Made by a program: the position numbers and the translations under genes. A model generated the notes under the pieces. It did no database searches, had not been told where the DNA came from, and saw only the letters and a program-made list of their open reading frames with translations. From Paludibacteraceae bacterium (GTDB lineage Bacteria; Bacteroidota; Bacteroidia; Bacteroidales; Paludibacteraceae): DNA of 64,000 nucleotides. Shown one piece after another: positions 28,501 through 37,756 of the stretch; positions within the stretch are counted from its first letter, which is position 1; each line of letters starts with the position of its first letter. The DNA lies in assembly GCA_905234685.1 (NCBI GenBank), contig CAJOIR010000009.1, forward strand, positions 1 through 64,000, in the 5' to 3' direction.

Positions 28501-31500
28501 TGAACCTGTACGAAGGAGCACATCTGCAGAACTGTATAGTTGTCAACAACTTGACAATATGCCCGCGTGTGAAGGGCGGCGGTATATTCTGCGATGGGGC
28601 TACATCTACTATCGAAGGTTGTTTCGCACTTGATAATACCTCCACACACTCATCTCTGTATGAACAAAATCAGATATTTGCCGGAGGTATGTTTATGTAT
28701 GAGGGTACGTGTTTCAACTCTCTGTTTGCCAATAATAGTAGTTTCGGTTCTGCCGGAGGTGTAGGCTTCTGCGTGGGACGCTTCTATAATAATACTATCG
28801 CATATAATACTTGTACCCTCAAAGAGAGTAATAAGTATAGCGGTGGAGCCATATCACTTGCCACATCATCAGCCCCGAACCTGTTCGTCGCCAACACAAT
28901 TATTTATGGCAATAATGGTATAGCCATACGTGACCGAGATGCAGGTGTGAATAAAGTCAGTCCGTTCCTGCATTGCTATATACAGTCGGAAGTGGCACAA
29001 CCGAACAATACTACTAAGCAAAATGTAAACAACTGGACATCATCTGCTACAAGCAACTATGGTATAGGCAATATATTCCTCAATGGGATTACTCCGTCTA
29101 TTAGAAATACGCCCTTTGAGGCTGATGTTTTGTATGGCATCAATTCAGACAAAGGTGCCAAGGCAACCAATAATTACCGTCTCTCAAGTTCTTTAAGTTC
29201 GGATTCCACATGTATAAACAAGGGAACAGAACTTTTCGGAGCTACTCTTGCAGAAGCGTTTGAGCATAAACATGGCAGTAATTGGGCTACTGATGTACAA
29301 CGTAAAGCTTTCTATGATGTGGTGGTGGCGGCAGTGCCTCCTGATAACGATGTGGCATACGCCGACCGTGTGCAGGATTGCCAGATAGACATAGGTGCAT
29401 ACGAGTATGACGGCACGATGGATATTCACCCAGGCTACGAGCTTATAGCCTTTGACCCTGAGCAACCCGATGTGCGCGAACTGTGCGCCATCTATTACGT
29501 GGCTGAGACGGGTGAGGGTCTCGGCACGGCTGCTTCACCTGAAGATGCAGCCTGCCCTGAGAAGATACAGAAGGTGCTCGATGCCGCAGGACGACTGAAA
29601 GCCGACCTCGCGCTCATACAGTCAGGCAGAGCATCCGACCGCATCTTCTCCACCACCAGCGTGGAGGTGACAGGCAATGTGACTGCCACTTACGAAGAGA
29701 TATACCTTGACGGCGCAACAAAGAAAGTGCGGCAGCAGTCGGTGTCGAAGAACCTCTCGGAAGTAAGGCATGTGATAGTGAAACTCACTGAGGGCACGTA
29801 TGCCCCTGTGCGCAGCACCAACGAGAAGATGGTGTCGGGTGTGGCTGAGGACTTGCTTACCACTCACTCCATCGCCGTGCCGAGAGGTGTGGAGATATGG
29901 GGCGGTTACACCAATGACGGCGACTACGACTTCTACGAAACCTACCGCGACCCGCTCAACAACAAGACCAATCTGAACGGTAACGTATATAATGTCACAA
30001 CGGAAGAGTCCGGTCGCACCTACCATGTGCTTACCTTCACCAACAATATCTATGGCATCAACAACCTGTTGGCTCCTGACGTCATTATTGCCGGCAATAC
30101 CTACAAGAGCGAAGGCATGCTCGACACTCTTTCCGCATGGGGCGTGCTTACCGACCGCGCCATCGTGGACGGTATGTGCGTGGATAGCGGTATGGCTAAC
30201 GGCGTTGACGAAATCGACCGTCGCGGCGCTGCTGCCATAGTGCCCGATTATGCCCATATTCGCAACTGTGTCATACAGAACAACGAGGCTGTGCGCGAGG
30301 CGGGTGGTTTGTATCTGCAACCTGCCGCACTCGTCAGCGGCTGCGTACTGGTAGGCAACAGGTCGGAGTTCGGCGGCGCCATCTATATTGAGGAGCCTGC
30401 CATTGCCAACGATGCCACCTACGTACGTATCTTCAACAGCACCATCGTCGGCAACAAAGCGAATACGCGCGGCGGAGGTATATGGTACGAGAACAACCTG
30501 CGCGCCAAGGGTGTGGTGCTCTGGCGCAACAGCAGCAACGACATGAACAACGTCTCCGGTGTGTTCGACACGGGCAAGCCGATGACAGAGGACAACTACC
30601 CGTTTGCCTATTCGGCTGTGCAGACCCGCCGTATGCCGGGTGTGAACAACATAGTGCTGCAGATAGAGGCTGATAAAGACGTCCGTTGGACGCAGAACAG
30701 TGTGGACGACATGCGCTGGCGCGGAGAAAGAGACACCTACTCGAGCCAATCCAACCCCGACGGCTACTTCTACATAGAGAAGCTGTCAGCTCTCGTCCGT
30801 GCAGGCATGCCATACACAGACTACAGAACTCTGCGTGCCACCTATCCCTCGCTCGAACTGCGCGACATGGCAGGTGTGGCTCGTATGCGCGAGCGTTACA
30901 ACAACGACGAAGCCGACTCCATAAGTGCCACCATCGGCTACCTCAAGCACATGACCTTTGTGCCCGAGCATAAGAACAACGAGTTCATCGAGATTGGTGC
31001 CCGTGCGCTGAACTACGACATGGGACTATCCATTGATCGTCCGTTCACACGCCTCTATGTTGCCAACCCCGAGTTCGTGAACAATGAAAAGGCTGCAACA
31101 CTCTTGGAGTGCGGCGACCCGCTGTACAGCCAGCAGGGCTCGTCAATGGCTAACCCCTTCCAGAAGTTCTCCGATGCCTTGGACTACATAGTGCGTCTTC
31201 GCAGCAGCGAGATCGTTGTGCCGGGCAGCGGCAAGAAACTGCGTGACATCTATCGTGACTCACGTTTCGAGATTATGATTGCCGGCGGCACCTACTGGCC
31301 CAACTACAACGCACGCGGTCAGGAAGGTCATGCCCGTGCATCCACTTTCCTGCTGCCGGAAGGCGTCACCGTAACAGGCGGTCTGAGCCCCGACACCTTC
31401 TATTGCCAGCAAGGCTATAACTTCGAATTCCTGCAGCCTATGGCAGGCAATGCTATACTCAACAGCGGCACCGGTGTTGAGACGAATGAGCGTAACACTA

Positions 31501-34500
31501 TATACGACAAGGACGGAAATGATATCACCGCCACTATGGCGAGCAGCGGCATAGAGCTTATATCTGCCGTCTCCGACAGAATATGGACCAACCGTCCGCG
31601 TGCCGACATCAACGGCAACAACATTTACGAGCCGTGGGAATTCCTGTATGCTACCACCTTCTCCGGCGAGACGGCGCGCGGCGAAGAGAACATGGACAAC
31701 GTATATCATATCTTCACCTCTTATGCCGATTCCACACACGTCGGAGCACTGCCGCGAAGATATAGCGCGTACCATAACGGCGACACATACAACACAGAGC
31801 ATCCGAATGAGAGGTTCAATCCTGCCGAAGAGCTGGACCACTTCTCGGGAGGTACGGAAGATGCCAATAGCGAACTGCACCGCATGATTATCTTCAACGG
31901 TGTGAGCATCACCAACGGCAACGCCCGCGATTATGAGAGTATAGCCACGAATAACATGCATAACTTCTATCGCGGCGGCGGTATATTCGTGGACGGCAAC
32001 TGGTTCAACGGCGATTATGACAGCGGTATCGACTCCGTCACAATGAGCGGCGACACGGTCTATCTCCCAGGCTACAGCACCGACCCTGACCAGCGTGGAT
32101 TGCGCGACATACCTATGATGATTGTGTCCTCGCAGTTACAAGGCAACAACGCTGTTCAGGGTGGAGCGGTGTTCTCCAACGGCTCGCTCACCGTGTTCGG
32201 CTCCAGTTTTGTGCAGAACTACGCTATGGGACCCACCGACGACAGTGGTGCCAATAAAGATGCCATCCAGTATCACGGTGGTGGTGCTATAGCCGTTAAC
32301 GGCACGATGCGTTGCTCAAACTCCATCTTCGCCAACAACGAGGCGTTGTTCGGTGCGACACCTTTGTCCGCCTCTGCCAAGGGCTACAACCGGCAGGGCT
32401 TCGGAGGTGCCATCTGGGGAGGACAGAACTCCAACGTGCTAACCACCAACTGCGACATAGTCAACAACAAAGGCATCAGTTATCCCGCCGTGTATGTCGA
32501 TAATACTGAAGACACAAGAAAATTATCCCTCAACACCATCTACTGGGGCAACCGTGCGGCAGGTATTGAGGACTCCACATCCACATGGATAGGCGAGTTC
32601 GCAGCACTCAGGTCGTTGTCCGACCTCAACAAAGACGTGTTCAACTTCCGTACTGCCGTTGAGAAAGAGCGCACTCTTCTGTTGGTGGAAAAAGAAAAGG
32701 CAGGAACAATCACTTCTGCGGAAAGCGATGAGCTTGAAGAATTCCGTTCGCACCAGATAATGTTCTTCTGCTGCTACCGCCCCACCTTTGGTCCTGACTA
32801 CGAACTTACCTCCGACTCCATAGAACTGAAAGCCACAGATCCGGTTGTGATGGAATTCACAGCCAAATATCCGGCATTAGGTGGGAGTGTTCTGGGCAAA
32901 TACGACCCGCACGAACTGCCGTTCCTCGGCGAGGATGTCAACTACTACAATATCTTCAAGGCTAACAACAACGTATATGTGACCTTCGAGAACGAGGGTA
33001 TCGACGGCCCTAACTTCGTGCTTCCTTCAACCAAGGCTGGCAAGGAGGGTTATAACCCCTCAGCCAACTGGATGCCTGCGCGTATCAACAACCTGACCGA
33101 TGCCGGCTGGTCGTACCTGACACTAGTTGACGTCAACGGCAAGACGGAGTTCAAGAAGAACGCCTATAGTCAGAACGCATGGGATAACTTCCCCGACAAC
33201 CGCGTGGGCGGCGGTCCCTACAACTTCTATGCTTCCTACCTAAAAAGCTTGTATGGTCTTACGTTCATGCCTTTCGGCGAGCAGTTCTACATGCAGTTGG
33301 TGGGCTCCAACGCAGGCAGCAACGAAGACAACAACATGCTCCGTATCTCGTCCAACCCGCTTGTCATGAATGCCTCGGGCGAGGAGAAGACCTATATCGA
33401 CCTCGGCGTGTATGAGTATCAGCACCGCACGCTGCGCATCAACCAGTCAAGCGATGTTGATATACTTTGGGTGTCGGAAACGGAGAACATGGAGAAAGGC
33501 AACGACGGCTATTCGTGGGAGACACCAACCTCCAACCTGCAGGCAGCCATAGAGACTCTGATGCGCAGCCGCAACGGTCACGACAAGCAGGTCAACATCA
33601 TAGGCGGCTCCTACAAGCCATCCGCACTGCTCGGCAGCGGTGATGACCTGAGCATGAGTTTCACCATTCAGAGCCGTATGATGAACAGCGGCGCACTCAC
33701 ACCTATATCAGGCGAGTCGTTCGGAATTGGAAGTCTCACCTTGCGTGGAGGCTACGACCCGAAGATAGAAGGTGAGAAAGGCTATAACACTGAAAAGAAC
33801 CCCGTGGTGTTCTCAATGGCGAAACGACTCATGTCAACCGACGAACAACTCGGACATATCGTCAACATCCTTGATGTGGAGCAGTATGTCACCACTATGA
33901 CGCAATCCGGCGACTTGGTAACGAAAGACAACCATGCCACAGGCAAAGTCATCCCTCTCACCTTCGAGGGCATCACCTTCGAGAACACTCTCGCCAAAAA
34001 CATGCACAAGGGTGCCGCCATCTATTATCACAAGCAGACCAAGTATGACAACGACACGCAAGATAAGGGTGACGTTCTGCTTGACAGCGTAGGCGGGCAG
34101 TACAAACTCACGCTGCGCAACTGCATCTTCAAGAATAACGGCGAGCCGACTTCGGGCGCTTCGGCGGTAGAGGTTGAAGGTGGCGGCGGCAGATCGTTCA
34201 TAGTGAACACACTCTTCCACCACAACGATGGCGCTCCGCTCAACTCTCTTAATACCACTGTGCTCAACTGCACCTTCGCTCACAACGGCGGCTACCTCAC
34301 ACTGAAAGAAACCGAAGAGAGAGGTGTGGACTACCATTGCTCATTGCATAACAGCATCATTTGGCAGGACGACACCATCCACGACGGTGCCACCAAATGG
34401 AGCATAAAGGACAAGACGGACACCGAAATCGTCATGGGTACGTCCGACAGCATCACCTACAACGCCTATACCCTTCCCGGCGATGAGACAGGACTGGAGG

Positions 34501-37500
34501 GCACAGATGTCGATGCCAAGCAGAACATACAGATAAGCAAGACCAACAACGACGTGCTTCTCGGACCTAACTTCGCAGACCCTCGTGGAGGCGACTTCCA
34601 CCTCTATGCCAGCAAGCGAGTGATGAACACAGGCGATGATGCCACCTATGCGCGTCTTGTATGGCCAGAGTATTATTTCGCTTCCACACCGCCCGACCGT
34701 GAGGTGTATGCGGCACTGATGCAGAACAACCACGTTGACCAGAGCCGCTACGACACCATCACGTCAACCATGTTCATCAACGGCAAAGACACCACCATCA
34801 CCTACTACAAGTTGGTAGCACCCAAAGACTGCGACCTTGGTGGTACACGCCGTCTGCAAAGTACGCACATCGACCGCGGTGCCTACGAGTGCCTCAGCAA
34901 CGGACAGCGAATCCTGTATGTTGACCCGAACCGCACGGCTTCCGTCGATGAAATCAACGGACGCGACTGGCAGCACGCCTTCGGACCTAACAAACTGCAA
35001 CTTGCCATCGATGCCGCCTCTATCTACAGCACCAACACCGACAAGCAGGCATACGTCTTCATCAAAGGCAACACCGCCTCACAAGGCAATGTCACCATGC
35101 GTGAGGGTGTGGATGTATATGGCAGCTTGCCGGGTACATTCAGAGGACAGGCGGTACCTATAGACCCCGAAGCCACCGACCTCGAATATACAGAGAAAGA
35201 GGTGGAGGCATTCGTCAACCGCGTAAAGGCTGAGCGTGGCGGTATGGCGGCAGCCAACAACACTGCATCGAAGATAACGGGTGTAAACACCGTCAGCTTC
35301 CTTGCTCACACTCACGGCGCACTGCTTGACGGCTTCCTCATCACCAATGGTGCCACTGCGGAAAGCCCTGCCTCCGTACCTGCAGTCAACATCCTTGTGC
35401 CCAACGTCACAGTGCGCAACTGTATCGTCACCGGCAACGTGACATCTGACGGGCATCCGATAGTGAACATGTCAGGTCGTAGTTCCGACCCGACTGACCA
35501 ACGCTCGCTCTTGTACAACACCCTTGTGTATGGCAACAAGGCAGGCACCACCACGCCCGGTACTATTGTATATGTGGGCGACAGAGGCTATGCGCTCAAC
35601 AACACCATCATAGCCGACAACGCAGGCGAGACACCACTCAGCGGCTCGACATATGTGATGACAGACCACTTTGATGAGCATGTGAAGAACAATATTTGCG
35701 TCAACGAGAGCAGCGGCATGGGCAGTATGTTCGCACCGTATATGCGTACTGATGCCAATGCCTATACTCCTGCCGCATACCTTACCCGTCATCGTCCGTA
35801 TTGGTATCAGCTTGTGGAGACAAGCGACCTCATCAACGCCGGTGTGGACGACGGCACTACAGCCAAGTCCGGCGGCAACAGCGTCGCAGGCGCTTTCCCC
35901 AACTATGTCAACTTCGACCTTGACCGCGACCTTCTCGGTAACCCGCGCCGATTGGGAGGACGTGTGGACAACGGCTGCTACGAGACATGGCTTGTCAACA
36001 GTGCCCTCGACCGCTACTGCACTTCCGAAACCAACGACAAGGCAAATATTGATATCAACAAGTATGTCTACGACACTTCGCCCGTGACAGACCCCTCGGC
36101 GGAAGGATATGATGCCGATGCACTTGCGACTTATAATAGTTTGTTGGGCGAAGGCAAGATACTTCCTATGGCTGACTACTGGACCGAGAACTACGGTGGC
36201 AACCACTATCCTCACATCGGTAGCGTGCTCTATATGATGGAGAACGCCAAACTCGTGTTCGACACGGTTGGCAGCGACCCGCTCTTTGAGTCTTCCACCG
36301 CCATACGTCCTGGCTTCGTGCTAATGAAACCGGGCAGTTCGCTCTATGGTCAGACCAACGCCCTGCAGTTCGCTTACGTTGCGGCAGAGCGGCCGTTTGA
36401 TTCCGCTACCAAATACGGACTTGTAAGCATGCCTTTCGACTGCAACCTCAACGCCACCTCGTCGAAGACCTCCACCGGCTTTGCCGCATATACCTATGCC
36501 GACAGCCTGCGTGCCGCTTACAACTACGAGTTCCACAGCACCGAATCGCCGATTTGGAGAGATTACGACAAGACCAATCAGATGGCTGCCACCAAGGGCT
36601 GGCTGCTTGAGTTCGAGTCGGCACTCGCCGCCAACGACACCCTGCGCTTCACTGGCTGGAGTGCCACAGAAGGCGGTTATGTATATGAAGAGCGTGCAAG
36701 AAGCACCGAGAAGATAGTGACACTGCACCAGTCCGACTACCGCCCGACCGACGGCTCCGCACGCTTCACGCGTCAGGAGGACATGGGCTGGAATCTTGTG
36801 GGTATGCCGTATCTCGTGAGCGGCTACCGCACAGACATCGTTGAAGCAGGACGCTACAACATGCACATACCTCACCTGCTGTACAGAATAAACACCGAGG
36901 ATGGCACCTTCCCGAATACCGCCTATGCTGCGCAGTCGTGGGCAAGTTCGTCAGCCCTGACGTTGTATGAGGGCTGCTTCATGCAGACCGCCGCCATAGC
37001 CAACAGCGAAGACCTGCATTTCCGCCTGCCTGCATATTCCGGCTCGCCTGTGCTTATGGCTCCGCGTCCTATCATACGCTTTATGAATGCCAATGGCCAG
37101 GGCGACATTCTGCGCGTGGAGCCTGACGAGGATGCAGAGCATGTGGTGAACTACTCCATGGGACGCGACGGTGTGAAATGGCTGTTGTCTGACATGCCGC
37201 AGATGTACATGCTCGCCACCAACCAGACACGCATGTCGCTTGCCGGCGCCGCACCAACAGAGACCGACCTGCCTCTCGGCATACACATTCCTGATAACAA
37301 TCTGTTGTCAGCTGAGGATTATCAACTCTTCACCTTCTCTCTGCCTGAGCCGGAGGCATACGATGACTATGAGCATGTATGGCTTATCGACCGTGCTCTC
37401 AACCATGTCACCGACCTCATGCAGAACGACTATACCGTCACTCTCAGTCCTGAGACCAACCATTCGCGCTTCTTCATGCGCATAGGCGGCATGCCGCTCA

Positions 37501-37721
37501 GTGGTCCTGACGGACGCGAGTATATTGTCTTCGCATACAAGGAGCAACTCTTTGTCCGTGGACTCCTGGAGGGTGACGAGATTCGTGTGTTCAGTGCCGA
37601 CGGCAGACTCATTCTCTCTGCCACAGCCCACGATACAGAGTTCACAGCCACCCTGCCGCAGACCGAAGGAATCTATGCTGTCACAGTCAACGGCTACAGC
37701 AAGAAGGTGACGAATATGTAA
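22566..37721 (+). CDS. Giant 5051-residue multi-module beta-helix protein with T9SS sorting domain
   Basis: An unusually long secreted, adhesin-like protein. After a signal peptide (about 1-32) it is built of about seven related modules starting near residues 36, 679, 1216, 2307, 2828, 3631 and 4114. Most open with a YV...W..A...LQ.AI segment, go on to GTY.P and GV.IYGGF segments, then right-handed beta-helix rungs (GGGVYL, NC.I..N, AGGIYF), and end with DIGAYEY or RGAYEC. The C-terminal part has two W/G-rich segments (about 4600 and 4736) and a type IX sorting domain from about 4980 (RVFSADGRLI, GIYAVTVNG). The only start is TTG at 22566, after an in-frame stop five codons upstream. It follows the fimbrial genes, so it may be a fimbria-associated or separate surface adhesin. 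Ligand unknown. Confidence 0.9.
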   Translation: MKLNNNILRYSRLLIFVLISAVGCHLSTVSAARIDSVRYVKTSGSYQGDGLSWATAKNSLQDAINELRQYLETNTDGIKSGSIYVAAGTYKPTESTESEGGGLQYTAFKLYPGIHIYGGFAEDITDMAAKPYNADGSINTTYRPLVDTLPSLESGQAAKTHPWNFVHKTILTGSHIGETSFIFNPTHGYFNTNFPGNSYHVVWFATSGFIDAGGNRNNSDHALPLSRSACVDGFVITGGYASNNSTFDRYHTAYGGGVYLVAGGEVRNCEIYYCEATMRGGGVYLDGGGIVDKCFIHSCQAKGVGIMQGYGGGVCIDYDGAVTRSYIVNNASRLGGGAAICHAPDEYPWENLDDWRVANGGTRRGEINVYSPHATACIISNNTSTAEAGGIYFYDGGVGNHLTIVRNKCIGQDVIYSGRRHGRSGGIYILNGGQIYNSVVWGNRCAANNNIQYATYIGGSTEDTKDGAGNVIKEGLKPKFYYSAIENHDITDWAGSLKNQVMSLENTNINESANNANYPYFIGSDGHGRMMGYAGAGLNLSLPMGKLDEDFANGLITEPRADSTGIPRPIYWKPAAISSMAKMGLQVTEAIHVSSQWVLHAHTGTDLFGDEYEPMSTFGALVCREEQFGCVMVSNQEKSLYRDRGYTQNGAITDYNTTVGDNTFLPVQLPDDGTIDELPTLFVDPVRNAGEAGIIIGEQGIGGTWDKPVGSINDAIHYFRLHMKKDGSGHIVYDANGDVEYEIDINNNGVIDESEHFKYVQILVKGYERGGAINATTAGKDAYLGAQLRTAALRPCSNMRIYGGYYYGSTGTATDQHNARMYPTVVSANITKSGYENNSAHVLALINVRNVIVDGLRLFDGNANLYEHHSYAPIDSITGQREDITYGGGIILNNVSVPKEERIDMTGNIFRNSYIANCSAPDGAAVYVNSSNRKGDNTYSKAELNIFNTIIRNNTVGDGTGNVTVQGDAGVVTACGGEAKIRLDHCNIVNNCGYGLETLVATDNPSGTDADEGQIRIYNSVLYANGEAAIPNRSKQPQALGYRSTTGSTHNVSGDYIYLDWDAPTPNTPAHLYANLCRDFSDQTHKWGIRLLDINTQMSKIRGDGKADTYFFDTEAEANAHISSHSAPSGYEWSTPVYLQYPYFDNPARNVGHSPDGDKPMNGGIISYMPGNQNPMVNAASENSALIWDSNGNVRTRGGTPDIGAIENTHLPVKGAVLYVTPDGAGRHDGSSWDNAIAGNTVYMLENIAGPGLASGDYIDLVPSCDRVLDSSGNPVLTTDTKYCGGFGRSYFTSAKTGVATATTIRHMWTTEINEYIGGSRNGETETLQNNVYSYDSTTVVTNPGTNVGGFDSGWMYDERYPYGEISGASRSFWRANPYHTGTDWNNASSPSYNLAGFIDACNTNGWINNTRAERYVGGLQYAVEKAAAYNALSDSDPGRISGVDSVVVWVGNGRYNDYKGFVMRDKTTVLGGFPAQSIGTPGTTERQALMSDIINIPKSLKAKDYDPKDYETILQISDVNPRLGDTILNYSLNPAAKFFSDDDLSLSSITDTRSYQYKNINIVNSYNYETIPSTTVNTEVTTDYIRYPEMTINGNGIELEANTHLIDDGTTSGTVHYEFGVAGNGLDCWHMTHPNKTNYVADRVTDNNSQNKQRSIYDPSTNIMLTGANASYNGDWIFIGNGSLTGLTLWQDLPNVPAGDYQLTVDIAGGYRNAWKSTEDTKMYLRIYDANGIKKAEVNIKTRGSYANSDNGDNNRNMAYRHVIQFNQPSTGTVKVAVEVEDGVRNTKARNATYGTDDGGDPDEIPSEYTTGYGGSNPNRREFWISNLHMHEVEVIPGHSGYVLSTNTTESDNNDVPHKPTETISTSGYSVSNQRGPLRKRVLTMPDICVPTYGAGSVGNPAAAGSGTDARGKFSDDLSHTHRVTGPTKAKRTSWEKASFVGEDPNYVEYSNVYWDGFTIRHGFIVDEGMAHGGGAGVNLYEGAHLQNCIVVNNLTICPRVKGGGIFCDGATSTIEGCFALDNTSTHSSLYEQNQIFAGGMFMYEGTCFNSLFANNSSFGSAGGVGFCVGRFYNNTIAYNTCTLKESNKYSGGAISLATSSAPNLFVANTIIYGNNGIAIRDRDAGVNKVSPFLHCYIQSEVAQPNNTTKQNVNNWTSSATSNYGIGNIFLNGITPSIRNTPFEADVLYGINSDKGAKATNNYRLSSSLSSDSTCINKGTELFGATLAEAFEHKHGSNWATDVQRKAFYDVVVAAVPPDNDVAYADRVQDCQIDIGAYEYDGTMDIHPGYELIAFDPEQPDVRELCAIYYVAETGEGLGTAASPEDAACPEKIQKVLDAAGRLKADLALIQSGRASDRIFSTTSVEVTGNVTATYEEIYLDGATKKVRQQSVSKNLSEVRHVIVKLTEGTYAPVRSTNEKMVSGVAEDLLTTHSIAVPRGVEIWGGYTNDGDYDFYETYRDPLNNKTNLNGNVYNVTTEESGRTYHVLTFTNNIYGINNLLAPDVIIAGNTYKSEGMLDTLSAWGVLTDRAIVDGMCVDSGMANGVDEIDRRGAAAIVPDYAHIRNCVIQNNEAVREAGGLYLQPAALVSGCVLVGNRSEFGGAIYIEEPAIANDATYVRIFNSTIVGNKANTRGGGIWYENNLRAKGVVLWRNSSNDMNNVSGVFDTGKPMTEDNYPFAYSAVQTRRMPGVNNIVLQIEADKDVRWTQNSVDDMRWRGERDTYSSQSNPDGYFYIEKLSALVRAGMPYTDYRTLRATYPSLELRDMAGVARMRERYNNDEADSISATIGYLKHMTFVPEHKNNEFIEIGARALNYDMGLSIDRPFTRLYVANPEFVNNEKAATLLECGDPLYSQQGSSMANPFQKFSDALDYIVRLRSSEIVVPGSGKKLRDIYRDSRFEIMIAGGTYWPNYNARGQEGHARASTFLLPEGVTVTGGLSPDTFYCQQGYNFEFLQPMAGNAILNSGTGVETNERNTIYDKDGNDITATMASSGIELISAVSDRIWTNRPRADINGNNIYEPWEFLYATTFSGETARGEENMDNVYHIFTSYADSTHVGALPRRYSAYHNGDTYNTEHPNERFNPAEELDHFSGGTEDANSELHRMIIFNGVSITNGNARDYESIATNNMHNFYRGGGIFVDGNWFNGDYDSGIDSVTMSGDTVYLPGYSTDPDQRGLRDIPMMIVSSQLQGNNAVQGGAVFSNGSLTVFGSSFVQNYAMGPTDDSGANKDAIQYHGGGAIAVNGTMRCSNSIFANNEALFGATPLSASAKGYNRQGFGGAIWGGQNSNVLTTNCDIVNNKGISYPAVYVDNTEDTRKLSLNTIYWGNRAAGIEDSTSTWIGEFAALRSLSDLNKDVFNFRTAVEKERTLLLVEKEKAGTITSAESDELEEFRSHQIMFFCCYRPTFGPDYELTSDSIELKATDPVVMEFTAKYPALGGSVLGKYDPHELPFLGEDVNYYNIFKANNNVYVTFENEGIDGPNFVLPSTKAGKEGYNPSANWMPARINNLTDAGWSYLTLVDVNGKTEFKKNAYSQNAWDNFPDNRVGGGPYNFYASYLKSLYGLTFMPFGEQFYMQLVGSNAGSNEDNNMLRISSNPLVMNASGEEKTYIDLGVYEYQHRTLRINQSSDVDILWVSETENMEKGNDGYSWETPTSNLQAAIETLMRSRNGHDKQVNIIGGSYKPSALLGSGDDLSMSFTIQSRMMNSGALTPISGESFGIGSLTLRGGYDPKIEGEKGYNTEKNPVVFSMAKRLMSTDEQLGHIVNILDVEQYVTTMTQSGDLVTKDNHATGKVIPLTFEGITFENTLAKNMHKGAAIYYHKQTKYDNDTQDKGDVLLDSVGGQYKLTLRNCIFKNNGEPTSGASAVEVEGGGGRSFIVNTLFHHNDGAPLNSLNTTVLNCTFAHNGGYLTLKETEERGVDYHCSLHNSIIWQDDTIHDGATKWSIKDKTDTEIVMGTSDSITYNAYTLPGDETGLEGTDVDAKQNIQISKTNNDVLLGPNFADPRGGDFHLYASKRVMNTGDDATYARLVWPEYYFASTPPDREVYAALMQNNHVDQSRYDTITSTMFINGKDTTITYYKLVAPKDCDLGGTRRLQSTHIDRGAYECLSNGQRILYVDPNRTASVDEINGRDWQHAFGPNKLQLAIDAASIYSTNTDKQAYVFIKGNTASQGNVTMREGVDVYGSLPGTFRGQAVPIDPEATDLEYTEKEVEAFVNRVKAERGGMAAANNTASKITGVNTVSFLAHTHGALLDGFLITNGATAESPASVPAVNILVPNVTVRNCIVTGNVTSDGHPIVNMSGRSSDPTDQRSLLYNTLVYGNKAGTTTPGTIVYVGDRGYALNNTIIADNAGETPLSGSTYVMTDHFDEHVKNNICVNESSGMGSMFAPYMRTDANAYTPAAYLTRHRPYWYQLVETSDLINAGVDDGTTAKSGGNSVAGAFPNYVNFDLDRDLLGNPRRLGGRVDNGCYETWLVNSALDRYCTSETNDKANIDINKYVYDTSPVTDPSAEGYDADALATYNSLLGEGKILPMADYWTENYGGNHYPHIGSVLYMMENAKLVFDTVGSDPLFESSTAIRPGFVLMKPGSSLYGQTNALQFAYVAAERPFDSATKYGLVSMPFDCNLNATSSKTSTGFAAYTYADSLRAAYNYEFHSTESPIWRDYDKTNQMAATKGWLLEFESALAANDTLRFTGWSATEGGYVYEERARSTEKIVTLHQSDYRPTDGSARFTRQEDMGWNLVGMPYLVSGYRTDIVEAGRYNMHIPHLLYRINTEDGTFPNTAYAAQSWASSSALTLYEGCFMQTAAIANSEDLHFRLPAYSGSPVLMAPRPIIRFMNANGQGDILRVEPDEDAEHVVNYSMGRDGVKWLLSDMPQMYMLATNQTRMSLAGAAPTETDLPLGIHIPDNNLLSAEDYQLFTFSLPEPEAYDDYEHVWLIDRALNHVTDLMQNDYTVTLSPETNHSRFFMRIGGMPLSGPDGREYIVFAYKEQLFVRGLLEGDEIRVFSADGRLILSATAHDTEFTATLPQTEGIYAVTVNGYSKKVTNM
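26440..29320 (+). other. AT-richer block inside the giant gene with a jelly-roll-like insert
   Basis: Codon use becomes clearly more A/T-ending than on either side, as if imported by recombination. The block encodes the rest of module 3. Within it, 27556-27920 (about residues 1664-1785) reads like a beta-sandwich of carbohydrate-binding type (LWQDLPNVPAGDYQLTVDI, then MYLRIYDANG). The frame is kept throughout. A smaller GC-rich patch lies near 26690-26870. Confidence 0.5.
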
Positions 37722-37756
37722 ATCTCCGTATCTTGCTGGGGTCAAATATTCAGATT

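Noticed and set aside
26440..29320. Possible diversity-generating retroelement target in the giant gene
   Set aside because: No reverse transcriptase or template repeat seen in the window; the signal is broad codon use, not adenine-directed changes.
29622..30749. 375-codon open frame on the minus strand within the giant gene
   Set aside because: Antisense shadow of biased codons in the giant protein; no signal, domain or ribosome site.
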